The position numbers were made by a program, and so were the translations under genes. DNA of 64,000 nt from Desulfosporosinus sp. OT (GTDB lineage Bacteria > Bacillota > Desulfitobacteriia > Desulfitobacteriales > Desulfitobacteriaceae). The stretch is taken from contig NZ_AGAF01000172.1 of the NCBI RefSeq assembly GCF_000224515.1, positions 1-64,000 of the forward strand, written 5' to 3'. Within the stretch, counting starts at the first letter, position 1. Every line of letters begins with the position of its first letter. Of the stretch, positions 51,569 through 61,570 are shown piece by piece. The notes below the pieces were generated by a model that was given only the letters and a program-made list of their open reading frames with translations, made no database searches and had not been told where the DNA came from.

Positions 51569-52010
51569 TGTGTGACACAGCGTTCGGTGCTTACGACGCA
51601 GAGCAAACTAACAGTTCAAGCTCCTGTCTCTGGGGAGCGGGGTACCCGCCAAATGCGCCGTCCTTGGCGCATTGGCGGCAGCGCACGTCCTTGTGCGCTG
51701 CCCCGAGTTTTGGGTCGGTCGCTTTCACTGAGTTTGCTATTCTGTTTACGTAAAGACGTCACGCCTGTGTGACACTGCGTCCTGGGCTTAGAACGTGAGA
51801 ACGAGGGAACGGGCGTGCAAGCGTATGCAAGCGGGAACGGTTCTTGGTTGCATAAATAACAAACTTTCGTTCAAGGTAAGAACATCATCGTAGACGGCAA
51901 GGGAGTAGCAGGAGAGCTGTCTTGGAGGACGAGGGAACACAACGTGTTCCGCCACGTTAATGCAAGCACCGGTTGAACAGAGTTTGATGAGCCACACCAT
52001 CAGAGAGGGT
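51569..52010 (+). repeat. Structured non-coding element between hemC and cobA-hemD
   Basis: No convincing gene is seen in this gap, although frames stay open over the GC-rich hairpins. A 30-base imperfect direct repeat begins at 51569 and again at 51766. Inside it, AGCAAACT (51602) and AGTTTGCT (51731) could close a large stem. Two strong hairpins lie within: 51646-51678 (13 pairs with a bulge) and 51677-51702 (10 pairs), both with the loop GTCCTT. A further hairpin, GGAACAC/GTGTTCC, is at 51934-51950. The loops resemble those of the array at 9593-9844. Confidence 0.6.
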
Positions 52011-52083
52011 TCGCCATTTTAAGATATTTCAGGCAAATATATATAATAAAGCATGGTGAGATGATTGGATAGGAGTGTTCAGT

Positions 52084-53598
52084 TTGACTAAGGGATATGT
52101 ATATTTAGTGGGTGCTGGTCCAGGAGATCCAAAGTTAATAACCATCAAGGGTTCGGAATGTATTGCCAAAGCAGATGTCTTGGTTTATGACCGCTTAGCT
52201 TCGCGGCGTCTTCTAAAGTTAGCCCGTCCGGATTGCGAACTGATCTATGTGGGAAAATCACCGGACCGTCACACCCTTAGACAAGAGGAAATAAATCAAG
52301 TCCTCGTGGATAAAAGTCTAGAAGGAAAAATTGTGACTCGCCTAAAAGGAGGAGACCCTTTTGTATTTGGTCGAGGTGGCGAAGAAGCAGAAGAGTTGCT
52401 CAAGGCAGGTATTCAGTTTGAGGTCGTACCAGGCATTACCTCCGCGATCGCCGTTCCTGCTTATGCAGGTATTCCAGTAACGCATCGAGATTTTACAACT
52501 TCGTTTGCCGTCATCACTGGCCATGAAGACCCGACCAAAAATGAAACAACCATTCACTGGGATCACCTGGCGCAATCGCACGGGACGCTTGTTTTCCTGA
52601 TGGGAATGGAAAATCTTCCGATAATCGCTCGGAAACTAATGGAAAATGGCAAAAAGCCCACAACCCCAGTTGGAATCATCCAATGGGGAACTCGGCCAGA
52701 GCAACGTACGCTCGTAGGGCAGCTGGACACTATTGCCACAGAGGTAAAAGAACAGGGCTTTACGAACCCTTCCATTATTATTGTCGGTGAAGTTGTCACA
52801 ATGCGGGAAAAACTCCAGTGGTTTGAAAAGAAACCCCTGTTCGGACAACGAATCGTTGTAACCCGCGCACGTCATCAAGCGAGTGAATTGTCTCAGGCTA
52901 TTGAAGCTTTAGGAGGGGAAGCTTGGGAATTTCCGATGATTGAAATTGCCCCTCCCTCGGACAACTCTTATTTGCATAAAGCCTTAGACAATCTTAAAGA
53001 ATTCCAATGGCTGATCTTTACCAGTGTCAACGGGGTCGAAGCCTTTTTTGCGGAACTAAAGCGGCAAAAACGAGATGTTCGAGATCTGGTTGGCCTTGAG
53101 ATTGTTGCCATTGGCCCTGCTACGAAAGTGGCCATTGAGCAAAGAGGACTACGTGTTGCCTATGTACCAGAAGAATTTCGGGCGGAGAAAATCGTTGAAG
53201 GTTTGTCAAGTCGTATATCATCTGGTCAGAAAGCATTACTGGCAAGGGCTGAAGAAGCAAGAGATGTCTTACCAAAAGCTCTTGAAGCCATGGGTGTGGA
53301 TGTCTGGGATGTGCCGGTCTATAAAACGGTCATTGGTGGAGCAAACCGTGACGAATTGAAAAGCATGCTCCGAAATAAAGAGTTCCATTCAGTCACCTTC
53401 ACAAGTTCTTCAACAGTGCGTAATTTTTTCGCCTTAATCGATGGAGATGTTTCTTTAGTAGACAATGTTTCGCTCTATTCTATTGGACCGATCACGAGTA
53501 CCACAGCTCAAGAACTTGGTTTCACGATTTACAAAGAAGCAGCGCAGTATACTATTAGTGGATTGGTAGAAACATTACTGGAGGGAAATAAAACATGA
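52084..53598 (+). CDS. cobA-hemD: Fused uroporphyrinogen-III C-methyltransferase/uroporphyrinogen-III synthase
   Basis: A 504-residue bifunctional protein. Residues about 1-245 are CobA (VYLVGAGPGDPKLITIKG at the start, then GDPFVFGRGGEEAEEL), which methylates uroporphyrinogen III to precorrin-2. Residues about 255-500 are HemD (VVTRARHQASELSQAIEALG, then FTSVNGVEAFF), which closes and inverts the tetrapyrrole ring. The order is common in Firmicutes. TTG 52084 has GGAG eight bases upstream; GTG 52075 would sit directly on it. The stop overlaps ahbC by four bases. Confidence 0.93.
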   Translation: MTKGYVYLVGAGPGDPKLITIKGSECIAKADVLVYDRLASRRLLKLARPDCELIYVGKSPDRHTLRQEEINQVLVDKSLEGKIVTRLKGGDPFVFGRGGEEAEELLKAGIQFEVVPGITSAIAVPAYAGIPVTHRDFTTSFAVITGHEDPTKNETTIHWDHLAQSHGTLVFLMGMENLPIIARKLMENGKKPTTPVGIIQWGTRPEQRTLVGQLDTIATEVKEQGFTNPSIIIVGEVVTMREKLQWFEKKPLFGQRIVVTRARHQASELSQAIEALGGEAWEFPMIEIAPPSDNSYLHKALDNLKEFQWLIFTSVNGVEAFFAELKRQKRDVRDLVGLEIVAIGPATKVAIEQRGLRVAYVPEEFRAEKIVEGLSSRISSGQKALLARAEEARDVLPKALEAMGVDVWDVPVYKTVIGGANRDELKSMLRNKEFHSVTFTSSSTVRNFFALIDGDVSLVDNVSLYSIGPITSTTAQELGFTIYKEAAQYTISGLVETLLEGNKT

Positions 53599-54770
53599 TC
53601 AGTGTAACCAAGCTTTTATTCGATACAGACTATTTTGGAGATTCCCTACGTTATAACAAAGGGTCTCATGGTGCTCGAAATGGAACAACCGTTGATTCTG
53701 GGCCCGTTGTCGTATGGAATTCGACTAAGACGTGCAACTTGAAATGTGCCCACTGTTATATGGAGTCGGATTCTCAAAAATATCAAGGAGAAATGACCAC
53801 CGAAGAAGCAAAGCACTTCATTGATGATTTAGCTGATTTTAAATCTCCTGTGCTACTTTTCTCTGGTGGGGAACCGTTAATCCGTCCCGATTTTTTCGAA
53901 TTAGCAGAATACGCAATCTCCAAAGGGTTACGGGTTACACTTTCCACGAATGGCACATTGATTACCCCTGAAGTGGCCAAGCGTCTTAAAGAAATTGGAG
54001 TGTCCTATGTTGGAATCTCACTCGATGGTCTTGAAGATGTCAATGACAAGTTTCGGGGTAAAGAGGGAGCCTTTCAGGCGGCGATGCATGGAATTCAAAA
54101 TTGTGTAGCTGTAGATCAAAGAGTTGGACTTCGTTTTACAATTAATCATCACAATATCAAAGAATTAGATAAAATCTTTGATTTTATTGAAGCGGAAAAT
54201 ATCGATCGTGTTTGCTTCTACCACTTGGTCTATTCGGGTCGTGGCAACCAAATGATTGCCGAGGATGTGACGCCGGAAGAGTCCCGTCAGGCGATGGATA
54301 CGATTATTCGCCGAACTCGGGATTTTGAAGCACGAGGCTTGAAAAAGGAAATCTTGACAGTCGATAATCATTGCGATGGCGTGTATATGTACTTGCAGGC
54401 GTTAAAAGAAGATCCTGCTAGAGCTGAACGAATCAAGGGTCTCATTGGTTTAAACGGCGGAAACCGTTCAGGTATTGCCTTTGGAGAAGTTGACCCAATG
54501 GGAGACGTGCATCCTGACCAATTCACTCAGCATATCTCATTTGGAAATGTCCGCGAACGAAAAATAGCCGAGATCTGGACTGATCTGTCACATCCAACCC
54601 TGGCAGGACTCAAAGACCGCAAGGCCTTGCTCAAAGGACGTTGTGCTGCCTGTCAATACCTGGATATGTGTAACGGAAATTTCCGGACTCGTGCGGAAGC
54701 AGTCACCGGGGATTTCTGGGAATCAGACCCGGCCTGTTATTTAACCGATGAAGAGATAGGCTTGAAATAG
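53595..54770 (+). CDS. ahbC: Radical SAM protein AhbC/NirJ1-like (didecarboxysiroheme step)
   Basis: A 391-residue radical SAM enzyme with a cluster motif CNLKCAHC near residues 47-54, [15 protein letters not shown], and a C-terminal SPASM-like Cys region ([10 protein letters not shown]). It matches AhbC/NirJ proteins, which remove the acetate side chains of didecarboxysiroheme to give Fe-coproporphyrin III. AhbD and the decarboxylase follow nearby. Start ATG overlaps the hemD stop. The alternative is heme d1 synthesis, but no cytochrome cd1 gene is present. Confidence 0.88.
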   Translation: MISVTKLLFDTDYFGDSLRYNKGSHGARNGTTVDSGPVVVWNSTKTCNLKCAHCYMESDSQKYQGEMTTEEAKHFIDDLADFKSPVLLFSGGEPLIRPDFFELAEYAISKGLRVTLSTNGTLITPEVAKRLKEIGVSYVGISLDGLEDVNDKFRGKEGAFQAAMHGIQNCVAVDQRVGLRFTINHHNIKELDKIFDFIEAENIDRVCFYHLVYSGRGNQMIAEDVTPEESRQAMDTIIRRTRDFEARGLKKEILTVDNHCDGVYMYLQALKEDPARAERIKGLIGLNGGNRSGIAFGEVDPMGDVHPDQFTQHISFGNVRERKIAEIWTDLSHPTLAGLKDRKALLKGRCAACQYLDMCNGNFRTRAEAVTGDFWESDPACYLTDEEIGLK

Positions 54771-54795
54771 GAATATAGTATTGGAGGTTGATATA

Positions 54796-55779
54796 ATGGA
54801 ACTTAAAAGGCGCCCGCGCCGTTTACGGGCCAATGAAATTATTAGGAGCATGGTCCGGGAAAACCATGTCAGAGTTGAGGAGTTAATTTACCCAATGATT
54901 GTTATGCCAGGAGAAAAAAAGAAGATCGAGATTTCTTCTATGCCTGGCGTTTACAACTTTTCTCTGGATGAATTTATCTTGCAACTTCAACAGGTCGTAG
55001 AATTAGGGATTCCTGCAATTTTGTTATTTGGAATTCCTGAGAGCAAAGATAGCGTCGGGGCAGGTGCTTATCATGAGCATGGGATTGTGCAAGAAGCCGT
55101 GCGTCTGGCTAAAAAACAATTCCCGCAACTTTATGTCATCACTGATGTCTGTCTGTGTGAATATACCGACCACGGGCATTGTGGTTTGATTGAGAATGGG
55201 CAAATTCTGAACGACCCAACGCTTGATTTACTTGCCCAGACTGCTGTTTCTCATGCGCGTGCCGGTGCGGATATGGTCGCACCGTCAGACATGATGGATG
55301 GGAGAGTTGCGGCGATCAGGGAAGCATTAGATGAAGAAGGCTTCTCTCATATCCCGATTATGGCCTATTCTGCCAAAGTAGCCTCCGGATTTTACGGCCC
55401 GTTCCGTGAAGCAGCGGGGTCGACTCCTCAGTTTGGCGATCGTAGAACGTATCAGATGGACCCGGCGAATGGGAACGAAGCCATGCTGGAAACGGCGCTG
55501 GATATTGAAGAGGGAGCCGACTTAATTATCGTGAAGCCAGCCTTGGCTTATGGCGATATTACCTATCGCACGAAAGAAAAATTTGGAGTGCCCGTTGTTG
55601 CGTATAACGTTAGTGGTGAGTATTCGATGGTAAAAGCAGCTGCAGCAAATGGTTGGATTGATGAGCAGCGTATTGTCATGGAAGCCCTAGTGAGTATGAA
55701 ACGTGCGGGCGCAGACCTGCTGATCACCTATCATGCCTTGGATGTAGCGCGCTGGCTCAGAGAGGGGGGACAAGTATGA
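54796..55779 (+). CDS. hemB: Porphobilinogen synthase
   Basis: A 327-residue HemB. The Cys-rich metal site reads [13 protein letters not shown] near residues 115-130, indicating a zinc enzyme; the two active-site lysines are in [16 protein letters not shown] and IIVKPALAY. It condenses two aminolevulinates into porphobilinogen. ATG 54796 has GGAGGTTG upstream. The last bases overlap the start of ahbD. Confidence 0.95.
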   Translation: MELKRRPRRLRANEIIRSMVRENHVRVEELIYPMIVMPGEKKKIEISSMPGVYNFSLDEFILQLQQVVELGIPAILLFGIPESKDSVGAGAYHEHGIVQEAVRLAKKQFPQLYVITDVCLCEYTDHGHCGLIENGQILNDPTLDLLAQTAVSHARAGADMVAPSDMMDGRVAAIREALDEEGFSHIPIMAYSAKVASGFYGPFREAAGSTPQFGDRRTYQMDPANGNEAMLETALDIEEGADLIIVKPALAYGDITYRTKEKFGVPVVAYNVSGEYSMVKAAAANGWIDEQRIVMEALVSMKRAGADLLITYHALDVARWLREGGQV

Positions 55780-56771
55780 TAGTTTCCTGGAATACGACAA
55801 ACGCCTGTAATATGTTTTGTGATCATTGCTACCGTGAGGCCGGGTGCAAAGCCGAAGACGAACTTAGTACAGCCGAAGCAAAAACGTTACTAGAGCAGAT
55901 TGCTAAAGCAGGTTTTAAAATCATGATCTTCAGTGGGGGAGAGCCCTTGATGAGGACGGATATCGTAGAATTGGTGGCACATGCAACCTTTCTAGGTTTA
56001 CGGCCTGTTTTTGGAACCAATGGTACTCTGCTCACCTTAGAATTAGCACAGCAACTTAAAGAGGCTGGCACCATGGGAATGGGTATTTCCTTGGATTCTC
56101 TCGACAAGGAAAAGCACGATGAATTCCGCAAATTTCCCGGCGCCTGGGATGGGGCCGTACGGGGAATGAAAATTTGTCGCGAAGTCGGACTTCCCTTTCA
56201 AATTCACACGACAATCATGGATTGGAATGCGGACGAAGTGGAAGCTATTACGGATTTTGCAGTCGAGATGGGTGCGGTTGCCCACCATTTCTTTTTCCTC
56301 GTTCCTACTGGCCGGGCAGTTTCGATAGAGGAAGAGACCCTTAAAGCAGAGGCTTATGAGGATATCTTGACTCGAATTATGAAAAAACAACAAACTGTCG
56401 ATATTGAACTCAAGCCAACTTGTGCCCCTCAGTTTATGCGTATTGCTAAACAAATGGGTATCAATATGCGCTATAGTCGCGGTTGTTTAGCGGGAACCCA
56501 CTACTGCATCATCGGACCGAAAGGGCAAGTCCAACCCTGTGCGTATTTAAATATACCATTAGGGGATGTTCGAAAGACACCGTTTGATGAAATTTGGCGT
56601 AATCATGAAGTTTTTAATACCCTGCGAACACTCGATTATAAGGATGGGTGCGGAACGTGTGAGTATAAGCGCGCCTGTGGAGGTTGTCGTGCACGTGCTG
56701 CCTACTACAATGAAGGGGATTACATGGCGGAGGAGCCGTGGTGCTTATACCACGGAAGGAAGGGGGTTTAG
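55776..56771 (+). CDS. ahbD: Radical SAM protein AhbD/NirJ2-like (heme synthase)
   Basis: A 331-residue radical SAM protein with CNMFCDHCY at residues 11-19, [13 protein letters not shown], and a SPASM-type C-terminus with many Cys ([17 protein letters not shown]). AhbD oxidatively decarboxylates the propionates of Fe-coproporphyrin III to give heme b. It is coupled to hemB (ATGA overlap) and stands one base before the decarboxylase gene. Distinguishing AhbD from AhbC rests on length and the typical early cluster motif. Confidence 0.88.
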   Translation: MIVSWNTTNACNMFCDHCYREAGCKAEDELSTAEAKTLLEQIAKAGFKIMIFSGGEPLMRTDIVELVAHATFLGLRPVFGTNGTLLTLELAQQLKEAGTMGMGISLDSLDKEKHDEFRKFPGAWDGAVRGMKICREVGLPFQIHTTIMDWNADEVEAITDFAVEMGAVAHHFFFLVPTGRAVSIEEETLKAEAYEDILTRIMKKQQTVDIELKPTCAPQFMRIAKQMGINMRYSRGCLAGTHYCIIGPKGQVQPCAYLNIPLGDVRKTPFDEIWRNHEVFNTLRTLDYKDGCGTCEYKRACGGCRARAAYYNEGDYMAEEPWCLYHGRKGV

Positions 56772-56772
56772 A

Positions 56773-57795
56773 ATGGATTCAATTGATCGTGCCCTGCTGA
56801 ATGCCATCCAAGATCGTTTTCCGATTGCTGTTCATCCTTATCAAATTCTGGGCGAAGCAGTAGGAACAACGGAGGACGATGCCTTTAGACGGATTCAACG
56901 TCTTCGACAAGAGGGAATCATTCGCCGTCTGGGCGGTGTCTTTGATTCTCGACGTTTAGGATACTATAGTACTCTATGTGCAGGCAAAGTTCCCGAAGAA
57001 AAGATTTCCATCTTAGCTAAACTGCTCGAGGGTATCCCAGGAGTGACTCACAATTATATTCGAAACCACGAATATAATGTCTGGTTTACCCTTATTGCCC
57101 GTTCGCAGACTGTTGTCGAGAATATCCTTCAACACATTCGTGAAGTCATAGGAGTGGCGGACGTCTTTAGTCTTCCAGCAACTCGACTTTTTAAAATAAA
57201 TGTCAATTTCGATTTCGATCTATCTGATGAAGAATCTCTTTCTGAAGAAGGAATAGATACCCTCGGAGAGAGTAATCTACGGGGCGCACAAAAGGAGAAC
57301 GTCTCTTCTTATGATTTAACGAACGAAGACATTGCCTTGATTCGTGTGCTCCAGGGGAATCTGCCGGATTCCCCAACTCCTTTCACCATACTGGCCGAGA
57401 ACCTCCAGTGGCCAGTTGATAAAGTGATTTCTTGTGCCAATCATCTCCTAAATGCGGAAGTAACTCGCCGTTTTGGTGCAGTTTTACGCCATCAGAAAGC
57501 AGGCTTTGTGGCTAATGCCATGGGGGTTTGGCAGGTCGATCCGGAACGGGCAGCTGAGGTAGGAGAAATTATGGCCCGATTTAAGGAAGTTAGTCACTGT
57601 TACCAACGACCCACCCTTCCCGATTGGCAGTACAACCTCTTTACTATGATCCATGGCCGTACCGCGGAGGATTGTGGAGAGGTCATGAAGAAGATTTCTT
57701 TGGCAACTGGGATAACGACTTATTCCATGCTTTTTAGTACTGCTGAATTAAAAAAGAGCAGTATGCAGTATTTTCTTGAGGATGAGACAAACTAG
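56773..57795 (+). CDS. ahbAB: Siroheme decarboxylase, AhbA-AhbB fusion
   Basis: A 340-residue protein made of two AsnC/Lrp-like halves: residues about 1-150 ([10 protein letters not shown], then [16 protein letters not shown]) and about 175-335 ([16 protein letters not shown]). In Desulfovibrio the two subunits AhbA and AhbB are separate and form a heterodimer; here they are joined, with an acidic linker between. The enzyme converts siroheme to 12,18-didecarboxysiroheme. It is not expected to be a DNA regulator although annotation tools may call it Lrp/AsnC. ATG 56773 is one base after ahbD. Confidence 0.88.
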   Translation: MDSIDRALLNAIQDRFPIAVHPYQILGEAVGTTEDDAFRRIQRLRQEGIIRRLGGVFDSRRLGYYSTLCAGKVPEEKISILAKLLEGIPGVTHNYIRNHEYNVWFTLIARSQTVVENILQHIREVIGVADVFSLPATRLFKINVNFDFDLSDEESLSEEGIDTLGESNLRGAQKENVSSYDLTNEDIALIRVLQGNLPDSPTPFTILAENLQWPVDKVISCANHLLNAEVTRRFGAVLRHQKAGFVANAMGVWQVDPERAAEVGEIMARFKEVSHCYQRPTLPDWQYNLFTMIHGRTAEDCGEVMKKISLATGITTYSMLFSTAELKKSSMQYFLEDETN

Positions 57796-57812
57796 AACAA
57801 GGGGGTATTCAC

Positions 57813-59102
57813 TTGTCTTTTGTGGACGAAAAAAGCCATCAGGCCTTTGTCAAGGCCCAAAGGGTCATTCCAGGTGGTGTTAATTCGCCTGTGAGGGCCT
57901 TTAAATCCGTAGGGCGTGACCCCGTATTCATAGACCGGGGTGCAGGAGCCTACATCTGGGATATTGATGGCAATCGCTACCTGGATTTTGTCGGTTCCTG
58001 GGGCCCACTGATTGTTGGGCATGCTCATCCGGAAGTAGTTGCTGTGATCAAACGAGTAGCTGAGCGAGGGACGAGTTACGGTGCTCCAACAGAAGTTGAA
58101 ACAGTATTAGCCGAAGAAGTCCTCAAGGCGTACCCTTCCATGGAAATGATACGTATGGTCAACTCTGGAACTGAAGCTACAATGAGTGCTTTGCGTTTAG
58201 CACGTGGTGTTACAGGCAGGACGAAAATTATTAAGTTTGAGGGCTGTTACCATGGGCACTCAGATCAACTTCTGATCAAGGCAGGGAGTGGTGCCCTTAC
58301 CTTTGGTGTCCCCACGTCTCCAGGAGTTACCGAACAAACTGCGTCATCTACAATTTCGGCCCGGTTCAATGACCTTGAAGGGTTAAAGGAGATATTCCAA
58401 CGCGAAGGAGAAGAAATCGCTTGTGTTATTCTTGAACCAGTCGCCGGGAACATGGGTGTCGTCTTACCACAAGAAGGGTTCTTACAAGGGGTTCGTCGCT
58501 TAACTGAAGAATATGGTGCCTTACTGATCTTTGACGAAGTGATGACCGGTTTCAGAGTCAGTTATGGAGGGGCACAAGGCTTTTATGGAATTGACCCGGA
58601 TTTGACTTGCCTAGGTAAAGTAATCGGCGGAGGACTACCGGTTGGCGCATACGGAGGAAAACGTCGATTCATGGAAAAAATTTCTCCGAGTGGTCCTATA
58701 TATCAAGCGGGAACCCTTTCAGGGAATCCGTTAGCGATGAACGCTGGGTTAGCTACTTTGAAATTATTACAACAACCTGGAACCTATGAGACTTTAGCAA
58801 ATAGAACTAATCGACTAGCTGAAGGATTAAAGCAACTCGCCCAAGAGGCAGGACTTCCTATTTGGATTAATGCCATTGGAGCCATGTTTTCCGCCTTTTT
58901 CACAGATAGTCCAGTTTTAGATTATGCCAGCGCTTGCACATCGGATGTGGAACGATTTGCCAAGTTTTTCCGAGGGATGTTGGAACAAGGCATTTACTTA
59001 GCCCCTAGTCAATTTGAAGCTGTCTTTTTATCAACTGCTCATACGGACGCAGACATCGATCTTACATTAGAACAGACCAGAAAAGTTCTGAAGACCCTAT
59101 AG
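57813..59102 (+). CDS. hemL: Glutamate-1-semialdehyde 2,1-aminomutase
   Basis: A 429-residue PLP enzyme. The cofactor Lys lies in [18 protein letters not shown] near residue 270; GSGTEA-like [15 protein letters not shown] and the HGHSDQ segment belong to class III aminotransferases. It yields 5-aminolevulinate. The start is TTG 57813 after GGGGGT. It completes the C5 route with HemA. An unusual small diheme cytochrome gene follows. Confidence 0.95.
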   Translation: MSFVDEKSHQAFVKAQRVIPGGVNSPVRAFKSVGRDPVFIDRGAGAYIWDIDGNRYLDFVGSWGPLIVGHAHPEVVAVIKRVAERGTSYGAPTEVETVLAEEVLKAYPSMEMIRMVNSGTEATMSALRLARGVTGRTKIIKFEGCYHGHSDQLLIKAGSGALTFGVPTSPGVTEQTASSTISARFNDLEGLKEIFQREGEEIACVILEPVAGNMGVVLPQEGFLQGVRRLTEEYGALLIFDEVMTGFRVSYGGAQGFYGIDPDLTCLGKVIGGGLPVGAYGGKRRFMEKISPSGPIYQAGTLSGNPLAMNAGLATLKLLQQPGTYETLANRTNRLAEGLKQLAQEAGLPIWINAIGAMFSAFFTDSPVLDYASACTSDVERFAKFFRGMLEQGIYLAPSQFEAVFLSTAHTDADIDLTLEQTRKVLKTL

Positions 59103-59134
59103 CGAAAAACCTATTCAAAGGGGTGGTTTGCTGA

Positions 59135-59428
59135 TTGGAACGCAAACGTGTAATAAGAACCCTCATTACGTTCAGCTTATTGGCTGCCTTAGTCGCGGTA
59201 ATCGTCGTCTCGCAAAATCGTGATCCGTCTAACCCACACAGCTCGGTGTCAAAAGATACTTGGATCCATGGACCTAAAGGCCATGGATATGCCGTCTTAA
59301 ACAACCAGCAACCATGGAAACAATGTTATACTTGTCACGAAAAGAAAGGGCTTGGCGGAGAAGCGTATTGTCAGAGTTGCCATGACCAATCCGGTGTGAA
59401 AGTAGATATTCCTAAAAAACCTTCGTAA
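59135..59428 (+). CDS. Small membrane-anchored diheme c-type cytochrome
   Basis: A 97-residue protein with one N-terminal helix (residues about 8-25) and two CxxCH sites (CYTCHEKKG and CQSCHDQ). It resembles the small doubled CXXCH proteins that ferry electrons over short distances. It is 32 bases after hemL with GGGGTGG before a TTG start, so it is coexpressed with heme synthesis. Its partner is unknown. Confidence 0.82.
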   Translation: MERKRVIRTLITFSLLAALVAVIVVSQNRDPSNPHSSVSKDTWIHGPKGHGYAVLNNQQPWKQCYTCHEKKGLGGEAYCQSCHDQSGVKVDIPKKPS

Positions 59429-59579
59429 TGTGCTCCAGCCCTAATTGTTCGGTTTATTTGCTTGAATGAAGATAATATCTGCTTATTAACAAAACGATAA
59501 ATAGGGTTCTCCCAAGACTCACCATAAAAGCCTTGCTGGAATAATATGGTATATAAGATGGGCTGGGAGGGGACTCGGT

Positions 59580-60374
59580 TTGAATGCAGAGGAACGGATT
59601 GGATTTATTGAGCGTCTAGAACAATTACGGGATTCCAAAGTATTAGTCTATTTTTCCTATACACCCCTCGATGACACGATTATTATTCCCCTCTATAAAC
59701 AGCTGAAGGAAATGGGTCACACCAAAAAAATTGATCTGATATTACACAGTTATGGTGGAGCGGTAGATACACCTTATAAAGTGGTGACGCTGATCCGGGA
59801 GTTTTGCGATGAGTTTGCCGTAATTGTTCCGTTTGTCGCTAAATCAGCGGCTTCAATGCTTGTCCTAGGAGCAGATGAAGTTGTCATGGGGCCAATCTCC
59901 GAACTCGGACCTATTGATCCTTTAGTTACGCATCCTGTCTATAAAGATATTTTAATTCCCGTTCAAGCAGTTTGGCATTGCTTAGATTACTTGCAGCGTT
60001 CCGTTATCAATTGTTCTGACCTGGAGGTTGCATCATTTATGGTAACCCCGTTGTTGAACAAGCTTGATCCGTGGCTTATTGGGGATTATGAAAAAACGAT
60101 AAAGGCCTCTCGGCAATATGCAGAAACATTATTATCCAGCTACATGCTAAAAGATGACACTGAACGAGTCCAGAGCGTTACGCAGGCTCTAACTGAGGGG
60201 TACTTTTCACATGGGTATCCAATTGGTCGTCGAGAAGCTAGAGAACTAGGACTTAAAGTGACTGAAGCCAATGGAGAACTGTGGGATGTAATTTGGAAAT
60301 TGTATCTTGGATACGAAGAACTTTTTAAAGTAAAAGAAGATGAAGAAAAAAATAAGGCAACCAATAAGTCTTAA
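59580..60374 (+). CDS. ClpP-fold serine protease-like protein (SDH/SppA-type)
   Basis: A 264-residue protein with the ClpP/crotonase fold of the serine dehydrogenase proteinase family. LHSYGGAVDTPYK near residue 57 resembles the oxyanion region, and VAKSAASMLVLGADEV near residue 95 holds the candidate catalytic Ser; PISELGPIDP follows. No transmembrane helix is apparent. TTG start follows GGGAGGGG. Substrates are unknown and it stands alone between terminators. Confidence 0.8.
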   Translation: MNAEERIGFIERLEQLRDSKVLVYFSYTPLDDTIIIPLYKQLKEMGHTKKIDLILHSYGGAVDTPYKVVTLIREFCDEFAVIVPFVAKSAASMLVLGADEVVMGPISELGPIDPLVTHPVYKDILIPVQAVWHCLDYLQRSVINCSDLEVASFMVTPLLNKLDPWLIGDYEKTIKASRQYAETLLSSYMLKDDTERVQSVTQALTEGYFSHGYPIGRREARELGLKVTEANGELWDVIWKLYLGYEELFKVKEDEEKNKATNKS

Positions 60375-60400
60375 AACTTAAGACTTATTGGGTTCATTTT
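60363..60400 (+). terminator. Terminator overlapping the SDH-like stop codon
   Basis: AATAAGTCTTAA and TTAAGACTTATT form a perfect 12-bp stem with a three-base loop; the stop codon lies inside the left arm. T-rich bases follow a few positions later. Confidence 0.7.
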
Positions 60401-60576
60401 TATGTTAAAACTTACTAAATTCACTTTTAAACTTCTTTTTTAACTTTCCATAAAAAACATATTGCGTGTAGTCCTTTAATACGATAGGATAAGCATATGC
60501 TTAATTTGCTAATATTAACTAGAGTTGTGTACTCAACCTTTCAATTAAAGTAGCTATTATAATGGAGGTCGAAATT

Positions 60577-60762
60577 ATGCTGACAACATTTGGATTTGTT
60601 TCCCCTTTGGAAGCGGGTATTTTTCTTGTTATTGCTTTAGTTATTTTCGGACCGGGTAAGTTACCGGATGTAGGAAAAGCCCTCGGAAAAGGGATAAGAG
60701 AATTTAAATCTGCCAGTGAGGGCGAAGTGAAAAAAGAAGAGGTTAAAGAAAAAGCAGAGTAA
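60577..60762 (+). CDS. tatA: Small TatA protein
   Basis: A 61-residue TatA with one helix near residues 7-22, then the FGPGKLPDVGKALGKG hinge and amphipathic helix and a short Glu/Lys tail. The ATG at 60577 is seven bases after GGAGGT; the earlier frame start at 60562 precedes it. It is the second TatA-type gene of the window and stands alone. A hairpin terminator follows. Confidence 0.9.
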   Translation: MLTTFGFVSPLEAGIFLVIALVIFGPGKLPDVGKALGKGIREFKSASEGEVKKEEVKEKAE

Positions 60763-60799
60763 TCTTCACGGAACTCACATAACTTTTCTTTCATGAAAC

Positions 60800-60829
60800 A
60801 AAGATGGAGCCATTTGGCCCCATCTTTTT
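60800..60829 (+). terminator. Terminator after the small tatA
   Basis: AAAGATGG pairs with CCATCTTT, with an inner GCC/GGC pair and a T-run after it. Confidence 0.85.
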
Positions 60830-60871
60830 GCTGTGTGACTGTATTAAATACTAGAGGTATTTGGTTTGGTA

Positions 60872-61141
60872 TTACCCTTGTAAGGGTTTGAATCTGCCTT
60901 TAACCTTTTGAACCTCTTGGGCCTCAGCATCGCTTGTGGGATACCATCCCTTTTGGTTCATAATATTGTAAAGGTTTTCATGAATACTATGTTCTTCCGT
61001 TAGGATAGTTTTCAGGTTTTGCCTTAAATTAGCACAAGTTGATTCAGTGATAAATGTATTGACAGTAGAAGTAAGATGTTTTTCACTTGTCAGTAGGTCG
61101 GTAAGAATTTCTTGTTCAGTCATCGTGTTTTGAGTATTCAA
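60872..61141 (-). CDS. Spore coat CotF-like small protein
   Basis: An 89-residue helical protein opening MNTQNTMTEQEILTDLL and containing LTEEHSIHENLYNIMNQKGW, a pattern seen in CotF-like coat proteins and ferritin-like bundles. It likely belongs to spore coat or a related structure. It follows another small helical gene in the same direction. Confidence 0.7.
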   Translation of the reverse strand: MNTQNTMTEQEILTDLLTSEKHLTSTVNTFITESTCANLRQNLKTILTEEHSIHENLYNIMNQKGWYPTSDAEAQEVQKVKGRFKPLQG

Positions 61142-61162
61142 CTTTATCCCGCCTTTCTTTAC

Positions 61163-61369
61163 TTATTGATGGGAATTTAAATAATTGAGTAAGGTATCAT
61201 AGTGTTTACGATGCAACGCAGAAATGGAAGAAAGTTGAGAACTGATCGCTTGATCTTGGACAGATTGAGCGGCTTGAGCAAACTTATGGACTAATAAAGC
61301 TTCGGCTCCGAGTTGATCGCTTAAAATGGTCAAGTTTTTGGATGTTAATTCAGGCATCGAAGTGTTCAT
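61163..61369 (-). CDS. Small ferritin-like helical protein (coat-associated)
   Basis: A 68-residue protein starting MNTSMPELTSKNLTIL. It is mostly helical with DQLGAEALLVHKF and HRKHYDTLLNYL, similar to spore-coat/ferritin-like families. The ATG at 61369 has GAGGAGATT upstream; the longer frame from 61402 passes through that site. It is paired with the CotF-like gene 21 bases downstream. Confidence 0.68.
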   Translation of the reverse strand: MNTSMPELTSKNLTILSDQLGAEALLVHKFAQAAQSVQDQAISSQLSSISALHRKHYDTLLNYLNSHQ

Positions 61370-61570
61370 AATCAATCTCCTCTCAGTACAATTTAACAAC
61401 AAGTATAGAATGTCTCAATGAACATAAATTATGTCTGTAAAATAATAGCAAGAAACTGAGTACTAGAATTAGATATTAATGGTATAATTTAGGTTGGATG
61501 AGAGCCTTTTTTGGCAACACTATATTTAAATAAGGAAACAACCTTTATTTAATGAGGGAGAATCAAGGAT

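Noticed and set aside
51568..51772. Open frames in the hemC to cobA-hemD gap
   Set aside because: They run through GC-rich hairpins, have no ribosome site and read as translated palindromes; a structured element explains them better.
53595..56771. Heme d1 biosynthesis by the two NirJ-like genes
   Set aside because: No cytochrome cd1 or other d1-specific genes occur; the surrounding set supports heme b through siroheme.
56773..57795. Lrp/AsnC transcriptional regulator
   Set aside because: Two tandem halves next to ahbC and ahbD fit siroheme decarboxylase; the resemblance to Lrp is a known trait of AhbA/AhbB.
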